This document shows positions 1 to 9,100 of a stretch of 64,000 bases of DNA, in pieces (position 1 is the stretch's first letter; each line of letters starts with the position of its first letter). Under the pieces are notes generated by a model. That model did not search any database. It was not told the DNA's origin and saw only the letters and a program-made list of their open reading frames with translations. The DNA is taken from NCBI RefSeq assembly GCF_903944925.1, contig NZ_CAJATU010000163.1, positions 1 to 64,000 of the forward strand. Direction: 5' to 3'. Position numbers and translations under genes: made by a program. This DNA is from an uncultured Rhodopila sp. (GTDB lineage Bacteria; Pseudomonadota; Alphaproteobacteria; Acetobacterales; Acetobacteraceae).

Positions 1-86
1 AACGCCCTGGCACGCGGCTTGCGGTTACCCGTGCATGAAGCCCCGAACCGGGACCTCAGCCTGATCCGAAAACCGGGACCGCCGCC

Positions 87-1259
87 ATGCAGACCATGAT
101 CGAAACCGCCACCGCCGCCGTCACCATGGGATCCCTCGCCCTCAACGCCTGGCACCATGCCGGCTTCCCGGTGGCGATGAAGCTGGCCTCCCGCATCATC
201 GCCCCCGCCGCCTCCCTGCCGCAGACCACCTCCCTGCCCGAGATCACCGTCGTCATGCCGGCCTACAACGAGGCCGCCCACATCGCCGCCAAGCTGCGCA
301 ACCTCGCCGCCATCGACTACCCGGCTGACCGCCTGCACATCCTGGTCGCCTGCGACGGCTGCAGCGACGACACCGTCGCCATCGCCCGCGCCACCCTGGC
401 CGAGGCCGCCTGCGCCCATCTCGATGCCACCGTGGTCGACCACGCCCGCAACCGCGGCAAGGTCGCTGTGCTCAACGGCACCATCGCCATGGTCAAGACC
501 GAGGTGGTGGTGCTGACCGACGTCTCCGCCATGCTGCCGCCCGACGTGCTGCTGCGCGCCGCCGCGCACTTCGCCGACAAGGACCTCGGCGCCGTCGGCG
601 GCACGTATCGGCTGAACAAGCCCGGCTCGGTTGGCGAGGCGAACTACTGGAAATACCAGGTCGCGGTGAAGCGCGGCGAGGCGGCGATGGGCTGCCCGCT
701 CGGCCTGCACGGCGCGTTCTACGCGTTCCGCCGCGCCGCCTGGGCGCCGCTGCCGGCCGACACGATCAACGACGACTTCATCATGCCGCTGGAGATCTTC
801 GGCCGCGGCTGGCGGGTCGCCTATGACGAGACGATCGTCGCCTATGAGGACGAGATGACGACTCCGGAGCAGGAGACCAGCCGCCGCCGCCGCATCGCCG
901 GGGGCAATGCGCAGCAGATCATCCGGCTGGCCTGGCTGCTGAACCCGAAATTCGGCGGTGTGGCGCTGGCGTTCGCCTCCGGCAAGGCGCTGCGGGTGGC
1001 GGCACCGTTCCTGATCGTGCTGGGGCTGCTGGGATCGGTTGTGCTGGCGGCCGGTTCGGCGGTGTTCGCGACGCTGGCGGCGATGCAGATCGCCGGGCTG
1101 CTGGGTGCAGCGGCGGGCGCGCTGCTGGGTGCATCCGCACCGCGTGCCCTGGCGGTGGCGCGCTACGCGGTGGCCGGGCACCTGGCGAGTGCAACGGGTG
1201 TGGTGCGGTATTTCTCCGGCGCTTATGCCAAGCCGTGGCGCCGGGATGTGCTGGCGTAA
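87..1259 (+). CDS. Membrane-associated family 2 glycosyltransferase
   Basis: A 390-aa protein that probably transfers a sugar from a nucleotide-sugar to a growing polysaccharide at the inner membrane. The GT-A core starts near residue 52 (ITVVMPAYNE), followed by the DGCSDDT segment that binds nucleotide-sugar and metal. TINDDF near residue 230 and a RRRRIAGGN segment correspond to the acceptor-site Asp and the QxxRW-like region of processive GT2 enzymes. The last 90 residues are strongly hydrophobic, with two or three membrane segments. The start has GGGA upstream and leaves a short hydrophobic N-terminus. It faces the sigma-54 regulator convergently. Sugar specificity cannot be read from the sequence. 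Confidence 0.85.
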   Translation: MQTMIETATAAVTMGSLALNAWHHAGFPVAMKLASRIIAPAASLPQTTSLPEITVVMPAYNEAAHIAAKLRNLAAIDYPADRLHILVACDGCSDDTVAIARATLAEAACAHLDATVVDHARNRGKVAVLNGTIAMVKTEVVVLTDVSAMLPPDVLLRAAAHFADKDLGAVGGTYRLNKPGSVGEANYWKYQVAVKRGEAAMGCPLGLHGAFYAFRRAAWAPLPADTINDDFIMPLEIFGRGWRVAYDETIVAYEDEMTTPEQETSRRRRIAGGNAQQIIRLAWLLNPKFGGVALAFASGKALRVAAPFLIVLGLLGSVVLAAGSAVFATLAAMQIAGLLGAAAGALLGASAPRALAVARYAVAGHLASATGVVRYFSGAYAKPWRRDVLA

Positions 1260-1284
1260 CGCCAGTCGGAAACGCGGCCTCCGC

Positions 1285-2874
1285 TCAGGCCGGCATCATC
1301 CCGTCTTTCCGCCAGGCGCTGACTTTCCGGTAGACCGTTGACGGGTTGATCTCCAGCAACGCAGCCGCCCGTGGAATGTCGCCATCGGTCCGTGCCAGCG
1401 CCGCCAGGACCAGGCGGCGCTCCATCTCCGCCAGGGGCATGATCTCAATCTCCGACGTGATGGGACGCGCCGGATTTAACGCAGCCTGAAGCGGTTCGGC
1501 CAGGCTCTCCAGCGGCGGCATCAGGATTTCCGGCACGCCATGGCTGGTAGCGGCTTCCGCCAGCACCGGCTCGGGTGCCGCCGGATGCACCACCGCCGGC
1601 GGCAATGCGGCAACGACACGCGGCTCGGCCGGATAGGGACGGTTGACCGGGGGCGGGATCATCCCCGGGGCGACCAGATCCCCATCATGCAGCACGACGA
1701 TGTTGCGCACCACGTTCTGCAACTGCCGCACATTTCCCGGCCACGGATAATCCATCAGCATGCGCTCGGCCTCGGGCGAGAAGCCGCGGAACCGCCGATG
1801 CTCCTCCCGCGCGAACTGAGTCAGGAAATGCCGCGCGATCAGCAGCACGTCGTCGCCGCGGTCGCGCAGCGGCGGCAGTTCAACCGGCACGACATAGAGC
1901 CGGTAATATAGATCCTCGCGGAACCGGCCGGCCTGCACTTCCAGCATCGGGTCGCGGTTGGTGGCGCAGACGAAGCGCACATCCACCTTGGTCACCTTCG
2001 ACGAGCCGACGGGGCTGAACGTGCCGGTCTGCACGAAGCGCAGCAGCTTGACCTGCATATCCAGCGGCATCTCGCCGATTTCGTCGAGAAACAACGTCCC
2101 GCCATCCGCCAGGCTCGCCGCCCCCGGCCGATCGGCCGTGGCGCCGGTGAAGGCGCCTTTGATGTGGCCGAACACCTCGCTCTCCAGCAGGTCGCGCGGG
2201 ATGGCGCCGCAATTCAGTGCGACGAACGGCCCGCCGGCGCGCTGGCTGGACTTGTGCAGCGCCTCCGCCGCCAACTCCTTGCCGGTGCCGCTTTCGCCGG
2301 TGATGAAGACGCTCGCCTTGCTGCGCGCCACGCTCTGAATGATGTCGTAGATCGCACGCATCTGGTCGGAGGCACCGATGAAACCGACAAAGCCCTTGCG
2401 GCCAAGCTTGGCTTCGGCGTCCAGAAGACGAGTCTCCGCCCGGGTCAACTGGGTTTCCAGCGCCTCGCGGCTGCGGGTCAGGGCACGGCGCTGCAACGCA
2501 TTGCGCAGCGTCACCGACAAGCGATCCTTGTTGTATGGCTTGACGACGAAGTCCTCGGCGCCGGCACGAATGGCCTGCTTGGCCAACTCCATCGAGGCGC
2601 TCGCCGTCACCACCACGACAACCGCGTCGCTGCCCTCCTGCTTCAGGCGGCCGAGCAACTCCAGGCCGTTATAGTCCGGCAGTTCGATATCCAGCAGCAA
2701 GCCGTCCGGCAGCCACTCCCGGGCCACCGTCAGCGCCGCGCCAGCCGTTCCCGCCACGCGCACATCGTAGCCCAGTCCGGCCAGGAACAGACGCGCCAGC
2801 TCGGCCTGCGCCGGCAGATCCTCGACCACAAGGATGCGTTCCGCCGCGCCTTCAGGTCCGGCCGGTTCACTCAT
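1285..2874 (-). CDS. NtrC-family sigma-54-dependent response regulator
   Basis: A 529-aa transcription activator. The receiver domain (about residues 12-125) has the phospho-acceptor Asp62 in LLLDIELPD and the conserved Lys112. The AAA+ domain (about 165-400) has Walker A GESGTGKE near 193-200, the sigma-54 contact loop GAFTGA at 240-245, and Walker [11 protein letters not shown] Fis-type helix-turn-helix closes the protein ([19 protein letters not shown]). All modules look intact. Its ATG overlaps the stop of the upstream Hpt gene (ATGA), so the two are translationally coupled. The location in an exopolysaccharide operon suggests control of polysaccharide genes, but no histidine kinase lies beside it. 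Function by family is strong; its targets are inferred. Confidence 0.93.
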   Translation of the reverse strand: MSEPAGPEGAAERILVVEDLPAQAELARLFLAGLGYDVRVAGTAGAALTVAREWLPDGLLLDIELPDYNGLELLGRLKQEGSDAVVVVVTASASMELAKQAIRAGAEDFVVKPYNKDRLSVTLRNALQRRALTRSREALETQLTRAETRLLDAEAKLGRKGFVGFIGASDQMRAIYDIIQSVARSKASVFITGESGTGKELAAEALHKSSQRAGGPFVALNCGAIPRDLLESEVFGHIKGAFTGATADRPGAASLADGGTLFLDEIGEMPLDMQVKLLRFVQTGTFSPVGSSKVTKVDVRFVCATNRDPMLEVQAGRFREDLYYRLYVVPVELPPLRDRGDDVLLIARHFLTQFAREEHRRFRGFSPEAERMLMDYPWPGNVRQLQNVVRNIVVLHDGDLVAPGMIPPPVNRPYPAEPRVVAALPPAVVHPAAPEPVLAEAATSHGVPEILMPPLESLAEPLQAALNPARPITSEIEIMPLAEMERRLVLAALARTDGDIPRAAALLEINPSTVYRKVSAWRKDGMMPA

Positions 2875-3227
2875 GTCGCTGCCGGCGGCACCCCGCCCGC
2901 GAGAACACCCGCAATCTGGCGCAGCGTCTCATCGGCTATTGCCCGGATCTCCCCCGCGGTGGCGACCAGCGGGGCGTCGGGATCGAGGTTGGTCATCGCC
3001 CGCCGGCTGACCTGCTCCAGCGGTTCGGCCGCCACCGAGCCGGCTGCGCCGGCGAGGCCATGCGCAGCGGCTCGAAAGCCCTTCGCATCGCCCGCCCTTG
3101 CCGCACTCTCCAGCGCCGTGACCAGGTTTTCGATATCCCCGCGCAGCAAGGTCAGGACCTGGATGATGTCTTCCGGGGAAAGGTCGTCCGCCAAATGGGC
3201 GGCGAAGACAGGGGGATCGGTTGGCAT
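2871..3227 (-). CDS. Histidine phosphotransfer (Hpt) domain protein
   Basis: A 118-aa single-domain Hpt protein. The motif AAHGLAGAAGS at residues 54-64 matches the HxLKGxxxx signature, with His56 as the predicted phospho-acceptor. The rest is predicted four-helix bundle, rich in Ala and Leu. Such proteins shuttle phosphate between a hybrid kinase and a receiver. Here the natural partner is the sigma-54 response regulator, whose start codon overlaps this stop. The kinase feeding it is not in the window. No strong Shine-Dalgarno sequence was seen before the ATG, so translation may depend on the upstream CpsD-like gene 34 bp away. Confidence 0.85.
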   Translation of the reverse strand: MPTDPPVFAAHLADDLSPEDIIQVLTLLRGDIENLVTALESAARAGDAKGFRAAAHGLAGAAGSVAAEPLEQVSRRAMTNLDPDAPLVATAGEIRAIADETLRQIAGVLAGGVPPAAT

Positions 3228-3260
3228 GGGGCTATTCTTTCTCTTGCGTGAGCCAGGCTC

Positions 3261-4037
3261 TCAGACCCGAACCGTCAGTACGGGCGAACGGTGCATACGT
3301 GCCCGAAGACCGGCCATCAAATCCGGGAAATATTTGGCAAAACGATACGTTTCTCGATCCAGCTCCGCAAGTAGCGATGGATTGTCGCGATCGTTTAGAA
3401 TGGCACCGATCAGATTTGCCCCTGCGGCGGTGAGTTTCTCGCGCGCCTCGCGAATGCGGGTGCCGGAGGTGCCGCCGGCCAGCGTCACCAGGATGCAGAC
3501 ATCCGCCGCCGCCGCCGCGGTAATCCCCGCGATCTCCCCGCTGTCCGGAGAGGACCGCCGATCGGCTTGGGTTGTACGTGGGCCGCGGCGCCGCTCCGTC
3601 GTCAGCAGCGGCGCGGTATCCAGCACGACGATGCCCCACTCCGAGCGCCAGGCGGCAAGCTGCTCGGTCAGCCGGGCCCGCTCTCGCCAGGCGGCGGCCA
3701 TCCCGGGCCCGATATTCCCCAGCACGGCAAGGTTCATCCCCTCCGCCTGGACGATCTCATCGGGTTGCGACGTCTGGCCAATCATCCGCAACGCCGCCGG
3801 CCGCAGCAGATCGAGGTCCACAAGCAGCGCCTTGGGCCGGGCGGCGGCCGGACGCCCCGGTTGCGCCAGCGTCTCGGCCGCCGCGAACTGGCCGGCCCGC
3901 CGCGCCAGGGCGACCGCGATCTGCGAGGAACCTTCCCGCGGCAGGGCGGAGACCACCGCGATGCTGCGCGCGCCGGTGGCGGAAACCGCCTGCCAGATCG
4001 AGTCGATTTCCGGGTGGTAGGGCGAAATCAGGTTCAC
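3261..4037 (-). CDS. CpsD/BY-kinase-like exopolysaccharide ATPase with degenerate P-loop
   Basis: A 258-aa protein resembling the cytoplasmic domain of bacterial tyrosine autokinases (CpsD/Wzc) and ParA-like ATPases that pace polysaccharide export. It keeps a Walker A' segment (ALLVDLDLLRP) and a Walker B (GIVVLDTAPLL). The Walker A region reads SALPREGSSQIA at residues 30-41, with Ser37 where the invariant Lys should be. There is no tyrosine cluster at the C-terminus. It is therefore probably not an active tyrosine kinase; a structural or regulatory role is inferred. The gene overlaps the upstream export gene by four bases (ATGA), which places it in the export operon. Confidence 0.8.
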   Translation of the reverse strand: MNLISPYHPEIDSIWQAVSATGARSIAVVSALPREGSSQIAVALARRAGQFAAAETLAQPGRPAAARPKALLVDLDLLRPAALRMIGQTSQPDEIVQAEGMNLAVLGNIGPGMAAAWRERARLTEQLAAWRSEWGIVVLDTAPLLTTERRRGPRTTQADRRSSPDSGEIAGITAAAAADVCILVTLAGGTSGTRIREAREKLTAAGANLIGAILNDRDNPSLLAELDRETYRFAKYFPDLMAGLRARMHRSPVLTVRV

Positions 4038-6181
4038 AGCAGCACCTTGAACAGGCCGAAGATCGACAGCACCGAGACGGTATCGCGAACGTTCTCCATA
4101 AAGATGGACCAGTCGCTTTGCTCGGTGGAGGGAACATATATGGTGTCGCCCTGACGCACGACAGGCAGCAGCGCGTAGTCGCCGGACTTGGCGAACTTCA
4201 CCAGGTTGAATATCCGTGCTTCGTTTGCGCAGCAGGACAGGTTCACCACGACGATCTTCTCCTGGTATGCCTCTCGCGACGGGCCGCCGGCCTCGGCGAG
4301 CAGATCCAGGATCGTCATGCCTTCGTTGAACTGGTAACGGCCCGGCTTGGCGATCGCGCCGAGCAGCCGCACGGTGGAGCCGGGTGACACCTCCAGCCAG
4401 TTGCGGCTGCGGTCCGGCACGAAGATCACGTCGCCTGGACGCACATGCGGCAGCAGCCGATCGTCGCCGGTTTCGAAGAACGCGGCGAGGTTGACCTTGG
4501 TCACCCGGTCGCGCCCTTCGCCCCTGTGCGACACCCGGATATTCAGCAGATCCGCCGCCGCCGTGGGACCGTCGGCGGCGGAGATGATGTCGAGAAAGGA
4601 CAATTTCTCCTCGAACGCGTAGCGTCCGGGATGGCCGACGGATCCCATCACGTAGATCGAACGATCGGATGACAGTTGCATCCAGGTCGCCCTGGTGTCG
4701 TTGGGGCTTTGCGGCAGTTCCGGCACGGTGATCGTGTAGCCTGCATGGATCGCCGGCATGCTGGCCGCGCTGCCGCCGTTCGCCAGGAAGTTCTGCAGGT
4801 CGAACTTGACCGCGCGGCCGCCCTTGTCGCCCTGAACGATTTCGACATGCGCAATGTCGCCGCGCTCGTTCGGGCCACCGGCCTGGGCGAGCAGGTCGAC
4901 CAGCGACATCTCGTCGGACCAGTCGAACCGGCCGGGAGACCGCACCGCGCCGAGGACCCGCACCGCGCGGCTGGTCGGGGTGCGCAGCCAGCTTGCCCGC
5001 TCCGACTCCTGGACCTTCTCCGGCACGAAGATCGCGTCGCCCGGATTAACGGCGGGCGGCGGCGTGCGCGTTCCGCCGGCGGAGTCGGCATAGGCGGACA
5101 GGTCGAACGCCGCGACCGTCCCGTTCTCGCGGATAATCCGGATCTGCTTCGAATCGGCGTACCGGGTCGGCCCGCCGGCATTGGCGAGGATGTCGAAGAA
5201 GCCGGTGCCGGGCCGCGCCTCGAACGCGCCGGGCTTGGCGACCTCGCCCATGACGTAAACGACATGGCCGCCGCTTTTCACTTCCTCGACCTCATGCGGG
5301 ACGAAAACCGTGGTGCCGGATTGCAACGGGACGTTCAGCGCCTGCCGGCCGCTGTCGAGGAAGCCCTTGAGGTTGAACAGCACCGGCTCGCCGGAGGCGG
5401 GCAGGATGCGGATTTGCTCCACCGCGGCATAGCGGGTGACGCCGCCGGCGCGCAGCAGCGCATCCATCACCGTCATGCCCGGCTTGAACGCATAGGTGCC
5501 GGAGGTCGCCACTTCCCCGAATACCCGCACCGCGCCGCCTTCCCCGGCATCGCCGTGCGATTCCAGGGAACGGGCGTCGAACTCAACCTGCACGTTACCG
5601 ATTTGCGGGCTGGCCGGGACGAAGATCTCGTCCAGCGGACGCAGCGGCGGCAGGATGCGCGAGTCGCCGGTGTCGAGGTACTTCTTATAGTCGAACACGA
5701 TGACCTGCGGCTGGCCGTCCGGACCGATGCGGCGGACCTGCATGTGGTCGAGCTGGCCGCCGGGGGTGACGCCGCCCGCGGTGTTGATGGCGATCTGCGC
5801 GGTGCTGCCGGCGGGGATCTCGATTTGCCCGGGCTGCTTGACAAAGCCGAGCACCGTCAGCGGCAGCCGGTGCTCCTTCAGTGCGAGGGCGAAGCGGTCG
5901 AGGTCGCGGAAGCTGACGGCAAGCGCCGCGCGCACCTTCTCCCGCGCCTGGGCGATGGTCAGGCCGGCGACGGATACCGGTCCGGCCTCCGGCAAATCGA
6001 TGTTGCCGTCGCGATCAACCTTGAACGGGTTGTTGAAGGCGTCTTCGCTCGGCAGTGTGAGTTGCAGCACGTCGCCGACATTCAGCCGAAGTTCACCGCC
6101 CGGCGTGCCCTGGGCCGCGGCTGGCAGGACGGCCGTCAGCAGCATCATCAGAGCGATCAGCAGGCGGAGGAATTTTCGCAC
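4034..6181 (-). CDS. Wza-type polysaccharide export protein with multiple SLBB domains
   Basis: A 715-aa outer polysaccharide export (OPX) protein. A Sec signal peptide (residues 1-24, ending AAAQG) is followed by the Poly_export N-terminal domain (LNVGDVLQLTLP to about residue 100). About six SLBB-type repeats follow, each with a V.V.G.V..PG.....G....D.L..AGG core and a GD.IFVP end. A C-terminal hydrophobic helix (SVLSIFGLFKVLL) could be the membrane-spanning segment. There is no lipobox cysteine, unlike classical Wza. The start is GTG, adjacent to the preceding stop. Typical Wza has fewer SLBB units, so the extended periplasmic column is notable. It is coupled to the CpsD-like gene by an ATGA overlap. 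Confidence 0.9.
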   Translation of the reverse strand: MRKFLRLLIALMMLLTAVLPAAAQGTPGGELRLNVGDVLQLTLPSEDAFNNPFKVDRDGNIDLPEAGPVSVAGLTIAQAREKVRAALAVSFRDLDRFALALKEHRLPLTVLGFVKQPGQIEIPAGSTAQIAINTAGGVTPGGQLDHMQVRRIGPDGQPQVIVFDYKKYLDTGDSRILPPLRPLDEIFVPASPQIGNVQVEFDARSLESHGDAGEGGAVRVFGEVATSGTYAFKPGMTVMDALLRAGGVTRYAAVEQIRILPASGEPVLFNLKGFLDSGRQALNVPLQSGTTVFVPHEVEEVKSGGHVVYVMGEVAKPGAFEARPGTGFFDILANAGGPTRYADSKQIRIIRENGTVAAFDLSAYADSAGGTRTPPPAVNPGDAIFVPEKVQESERASWLRTPTSRAVRVLGAVRSPGRFDWSDEMSLVDLLAQAGGPNERGDIAHVEIVQGDKGGRAVKFDLQNFLANGGSAASMPAIHAGYTITVPELPQSPNDTRATWMQLSSDRSIYVMGSVGHPGRYAFEEKLSFLDIISAADGPTAAADLLNIRVSHRGEGRDRVTKVNLAAFFETGDDRLLPHVRPGDVIFVPDRSRNWLEVSPGSTVRLLGAIAKPGRYQFNEGMTILDLLAEAGGPSREAYQEKIVVVNLSCCANEARIFNLVKFAKSGDYALLPVVRQGDTIYVPSTEQSDWSIFMENVRDTVSVLSIFGLFKVLL

Positions 6182-6586
6182 TTAAGTGCACATCGGCAAG
6201 GCGGCGAGGGGCGGGCCCATCTCATGCAGCACCTGATCGATGCCGGCGTCGAGTTCGGTCATGGTGATCCTGCTGTCGTCGAACAGCCTGCCGGCAAACT
6301 CGCGCTTCGCCCGCGTGGCGGTGCTATCGAGCAGGGCGATTTTCCCGGTGAACTGGCCGGTGCGCGCCGCGGCCTCCCGCAATGCGTCCAGCCGCCCGAG
6401 CGTGCAGTGCAGCCGATCGGCCAGCGCTGCCGGAGCCGGGGTCGCGGCGACGGCGTCGGGCCAGCGGGCTTCGACCATGCCCCCCTCGCCCGGCTCCGGC
6501 CAATGCTGGTGGCAGCCGGTGCAGAGCGGCACCATCAAGGCGAGCAGACCAAGCGCGTGCCGCCCGGGGGATGAGAACGGAGTCAT
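6182..6586 (-). CDS. Small lipoprotein-like hypothetical protein of the export operon
   Basis: A 134-aa protein starting at an ATG that gives a short basic N-terminus, a hydrophobic stretch (ALGLLALMVPL) and a cysteine in CTGC near residue 24. This resembles a lipoprotein signal, though the -3 residue is Cys rather than Leu. The mature part is helical and charged, with no motif I recognise. Its stop directly abuts the GTG start of the Wza-type gene, so both are probably translated from one mRNA. An accessory role in polysaccharide export is inferred from position only. A longer upstream reading is possible but would lose the signal-like start. Confidence 0.6.
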   Translation of the reverse strand: MTPFSSPGRHALGLLALMVPLCTGCHQHWPEPGEGGMVEARWPDAVAATPAPAALADRLHCTLGRLDALREAAARTGQFTGKIALLDSTATRAKREFAGRLFDDSRITMTELDAGIDQVLHEMGPPLAALPMCT

Positions 6587-6948
6587 CTTCGCGCGTTCTG
6601 ATACGTGTGTGATATCGAATCGACTGCGGCCGGGATGGGAAAGCCTGGCGCAACAGCCATCTCCCGCGATGCCGATGCGACCGCGCCGCGGTGGAAAAAA
6701 CCCTGCAGTTTCAGGTATCGGATGCAGGTCCTGGCGGCAGTGAGGGTCGTCACAAAAGCCTCCGGCAGCATGGTCGGCGAGCCCGCAGACAGCAACGGAC
6801 ATGCCACCGGTTCGCCATAGGCACTGAGCACTTGTCGCACATTCCAATGCAATTTGCGATCTAATTCCGTCAGGCGTATGTTTTCTCTATGGCATGGAGA
6901 TTGCTGCAAACTGCCGGACTCTCTCTTTTTCAGCGCACGGAGACACCG
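6587..6948. other. Divergent intergenic region between two polysaccharide transcription units
   Basis: About 360 bp without a convincing gene. It separates the leftward export operon from the rightward glycosyltransferase gene. The right end carries a sigma70-like promoter. Short open frames here lack good ribosome sites and look spurious. Confidence 0.6.
6854..6882 (+). promoter_or_regulatory. Candidate sigma70-type promoter for the 6949 glycosyltransferase
   Basis: TTGCGA and TATGTT are separated by 17 bp. Transcription would start near 6889 and leave a leader of about 60 nt before the ATG at 6949, which favours that start over the upstream in-frame ATG at 6889. Confidence 0.45.
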
Positions 6949-8016
6949 ATGACCGAGATCTGCCTGCTACTCGATAGCCGCGGCATGGGCGGGATCGAGA
7001 GCCACGTTGCGGAACTGGCCACCGGTCTGCGTGAAGCGGGCGAAAGCGTGTGCGTCCTGTTCCTGCAGGATCACGGACCGCACCCGCTCCGTTCCCGGCT
7101 GGATGCCGAGGGCATCGCCTGGGAGGTGCTTGACGGCGGCGTGCGTCCGCTGATCGCCCGGCTGACCGGGACGCGGCGCCCGGCTCTGCTGCACACGCAT
7201 GGCTACAAGGCCAATCTGCTGGGCCGCCTCGCCGGGCTGCTGACGGGCGTCCCGGTGGTGGCGAGCTACCACGCCGGGGAAAAGCCCCCCGGCATGTTGG
7301 CCTGGTATGACCGCGCAGATCGCTGGACCTCGTTCCTCGGGGCGCGGATTGCCGTAAGCCGGCCGATACTGGCGCGGCTACCGTTCGGCGGAAAGCTCAT
7401 ACCGAACTTCGTGTCGGTGCCGGCGGTGCAGACGCCTCGCACTCCGCGAGAGGTTGTCGCGTTTGTCGGACGCATGTCCATGGAGAAAGGGCCCGATCTG
7501 TTCTGCGTGCTCGCGGCAGCGGCGCCCGGACCCGAGTACGTCGCCTATGGCGGCGGCCCGATGCTGCATGCGCTGCAAGCCATTCACGGCGAGCATGTGA
7601 TGTTCCATGGAGCTCGTGACGGCATGGACGGCGCCTGGTCCGGGATCGGGCTGCTGGCGGTCACCTCCCGCGCCGAGGGGCTGCCACTGGCGGTTCTGGA
7701 AGCGATGGCGAATGGGGTGCCGGTCGCCGGCTTCGCCGTCGGTGCCCTGCCCGAAGTCATCGAGGATGGCGTCAACGGATTCCTGGTGCCGGCGGGCGAT
7801 CTGGAGGCACTGGCCGAACGGGTCAATCGCTGGCATTCAATGGATGCGGCGGCACGCTCCGCGATGTCGCGGGCGGCACATGGCACGGTGAACCGGCGCT
7901 TCGGCCGCACCGCGGGCGTGGAGGCGATCCGCGCATGCTACTATCGTTTGCGCGGTCTCAGCGAAAGCAGGTTGACGGTTCCCGTTGGAGGCGGGACCGT
8001 TTGCCGGCCGGTTTAG
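6949..8016 (+). CDS. Family 4 glycosyltransferase
   Basis: A 355-aa GT-B fold glycosyltransferase. The N-terminal domain has the MGGIESHVAEL acceptor-side signature. The C-terminal domain has VAFVGRMSMEKGPD and the EX7E-type segment EGLPLAVLEAMANG that contacts the nucleotide-sugar donor. There are no membrane segments, so it is cytoplasmic or peripheral. I chose the ATG at 6949 because GGAG lies six bases upstream and the protein then starts at the expected beta strand (EICLLLDSRG). It belongs to the polysaccharide locus. Sugar and linkage are unknown. Confidence 0.88.
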   Translation: MTEICLLLDSRGMGGIESHVAELATGLREAGESVCVLFLQDHGPHPLRSRLDAEGIAWEVLDGGVRPLIARLTGTRRPALLHTHGYKANLLGRLAGLLTGVPVVASYHAGEKPPGMLAWYDRADRWTSFLGARIAVSRPILARLPFGGKLIPNFVSVPAVQTPRTPREVVAFVGRMSMEKGPDLFCVLAAAAPGPEYVAYGGGPMLHALQAIHGEHVMFHGARDGMDGAWSGIGLLAVTSRAEGLPLAVLEAMANGVPVAGFAVGALPEVIEDGVNGFLVPAGDLEALAERVNRWHSMDAAARSAMSRAAHGTVNRRFGRTAGVEAIRACYYRLRGLSESRLTVPVGGGTVCRPV

Positions 8017-8047
8017 AGCGATCCCAATAGGCCGCGGCTCCGCCCCG

Positions 8048-8128
8048 TGTCATGGCCGGATATAGTCCGGCCACCCACGATTTGCGCTCGTTTGTGGCGG
8101 CAAAGACGTGGCCGGGCCGAGCCCGGCT
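8048..8128. repeat. Palindromic intergenic repeat, copy A
   Basis: A dyad-rich element: GGCCGGATATAGTCCGGCC, then CCACGATTTGCG, a short spacer, GGCAAAGACGTGG and GGGCCGAGCCCGGC. The same order recurs at 28841-28930 with close sequence identity, which defines a dispersed REP/MITE-like family. It sits between convergent glycosyltransferase genes and could also fold as a terminator hairpin. Confidence 0.7.
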
Positions 8129-8155
8129 AACCCGCAGCCCGGGCGTGGGTCGCCG

Positions 8156-9100
8156 TTATCGGCTGCCGGGCTGGTAGATCGCACCCATCAGGTCGAAGGC
8201 GGCGCGGCGCGTAGGCTGCTGCGCCAGTGCCCGTGCTCGCAGGGCAACAGACCGGAAGCGTTGGCCGCCGGCTTCGGCGATCTCCGCCCGGGCGGCATAA
8301 ATGCGGGCTTTGAATCCGTTATCGGCAGTAGGATCCTCGGTCAGCGCCGCGGCCCTGTGACGCTCGGCGATCAGGCGCATGGCCATGACCCGGAGATCCA
8401 TGCGGCCGGTGAGGTTGCCCGGCCGGTGTATCAGGTAATCCGCCAGAACCTGCGGCACCGCGCCAACCGGGGCGCGTCTCGCCAGGGTCAGCCAAAGATC
8501 CCAGTCCTCGGCGGATGCCAGTCCGGTATTGAAGCCGCCAACCTGCTGAAGCAGATCGGTTCGCGCTATGACGGTCGAAGTGCCGACGACATTCTCGGCG
8601 TAGAGAGTCGCGATCGGCCGGTCCAGAAGAAAGGATTCTTTCGCGGTGCCGTAGCGGGCGGCGAAGCGCGGCCAGTAGGCGAAGCATCCGCCACGGTGCT
8701 GACTGCCCGTGGTGACGTGGCGGTAATCCGTGAACGAAAAGCCGATCTCCGGGTGAGCGCGATGGAGGGCAAGTTGCGCCTGCAGCTTGCCGGGCAGCCA
8801 GCGGTCATCGGCATCCAGAAAGGCGACCAAGGGTGCGCGCACGGCGCCGATGGCAAGGTTGCGCGCCCGCGACGGCCCCGTGCGCGACCCGTGCATGAAC
8901 CGCACCCTCGGATCGGCTACTGCCAATTCGCCAAGCCAGGCCAGGGTGCCGTCGGTCGAGCCGTCATCGACCACGAGAATCTCGGCACCGGCATACGCCC
9001 CGATCGACTCGATGGCGGCCGGAAGCCACTGCAGCGCATCTCGGGTCGGGATGATTACGCTGACTTCGGGCCGGATGTTCATGGGGAGATGCCTCATCAT
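8156..9100 (-). CDS. Family 2 glycosyltransferase
   Basis: A soluble GT-A enzyme of about 314 aa. The core begins VSVIIPTRDALQWLP, followed by the donor-binding DDGSTDGT and the metal-binding DADDRW (DXD-like) motifs. A W-rich segment (SAEDWDLWLTLARR) is typical of GT2 enzymes that add one sugar. Two start regions are plausible: the paired ATGs near 9100, or the ATG at 9082 immediately before the beta strand. An upstream extension to 9175 is Arg-rich and unlikely to be translated. It is convergent with the 6949 gene across a palindromic repeat. Confidence 0.85.
   Translation of the reverse strand: MMRHLPMNIRPEVSVIIPTRDALQWLPAAIESIGAYAGAEILVVDDGSTDGTLAWLGELAVADPRVRFMHGSRTGPSRARNLAIGAVRAPLVAFLDADDRWLPGKLQAQLALHRAHPEIGFSFTDYRHVTTGSQHRGGCFAYWPRFAARYGTAKESFLLDRPIATLYAENVVGTSTVIARTDLLQQVGGFNTGLASAEDWDLWLTLARRAPVGAVPQVLADYLIHRPGNLTGRMDLRVMAMRLIAERHRAAALTEDPTADNGFKARIYAARAEIAEAGGQRFRSVALRARALAQQPTRRAAFDLMGAIYQPGSR

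Noticed and set aside
2164-4020. Long rightward open frame opposite the regulator and ATPase genes
   Set aside because: It is antisense to three clear genes, is Arg/Gln-rich as expected from GC-rich shadows, and has no family motif.
4676-6574. Long rightward open frame opposite the Wza-type gene
   Set aside because: Antisense shadow of a well-supported gene; composition (His/Arg/Gly) is typical of complementary frames.
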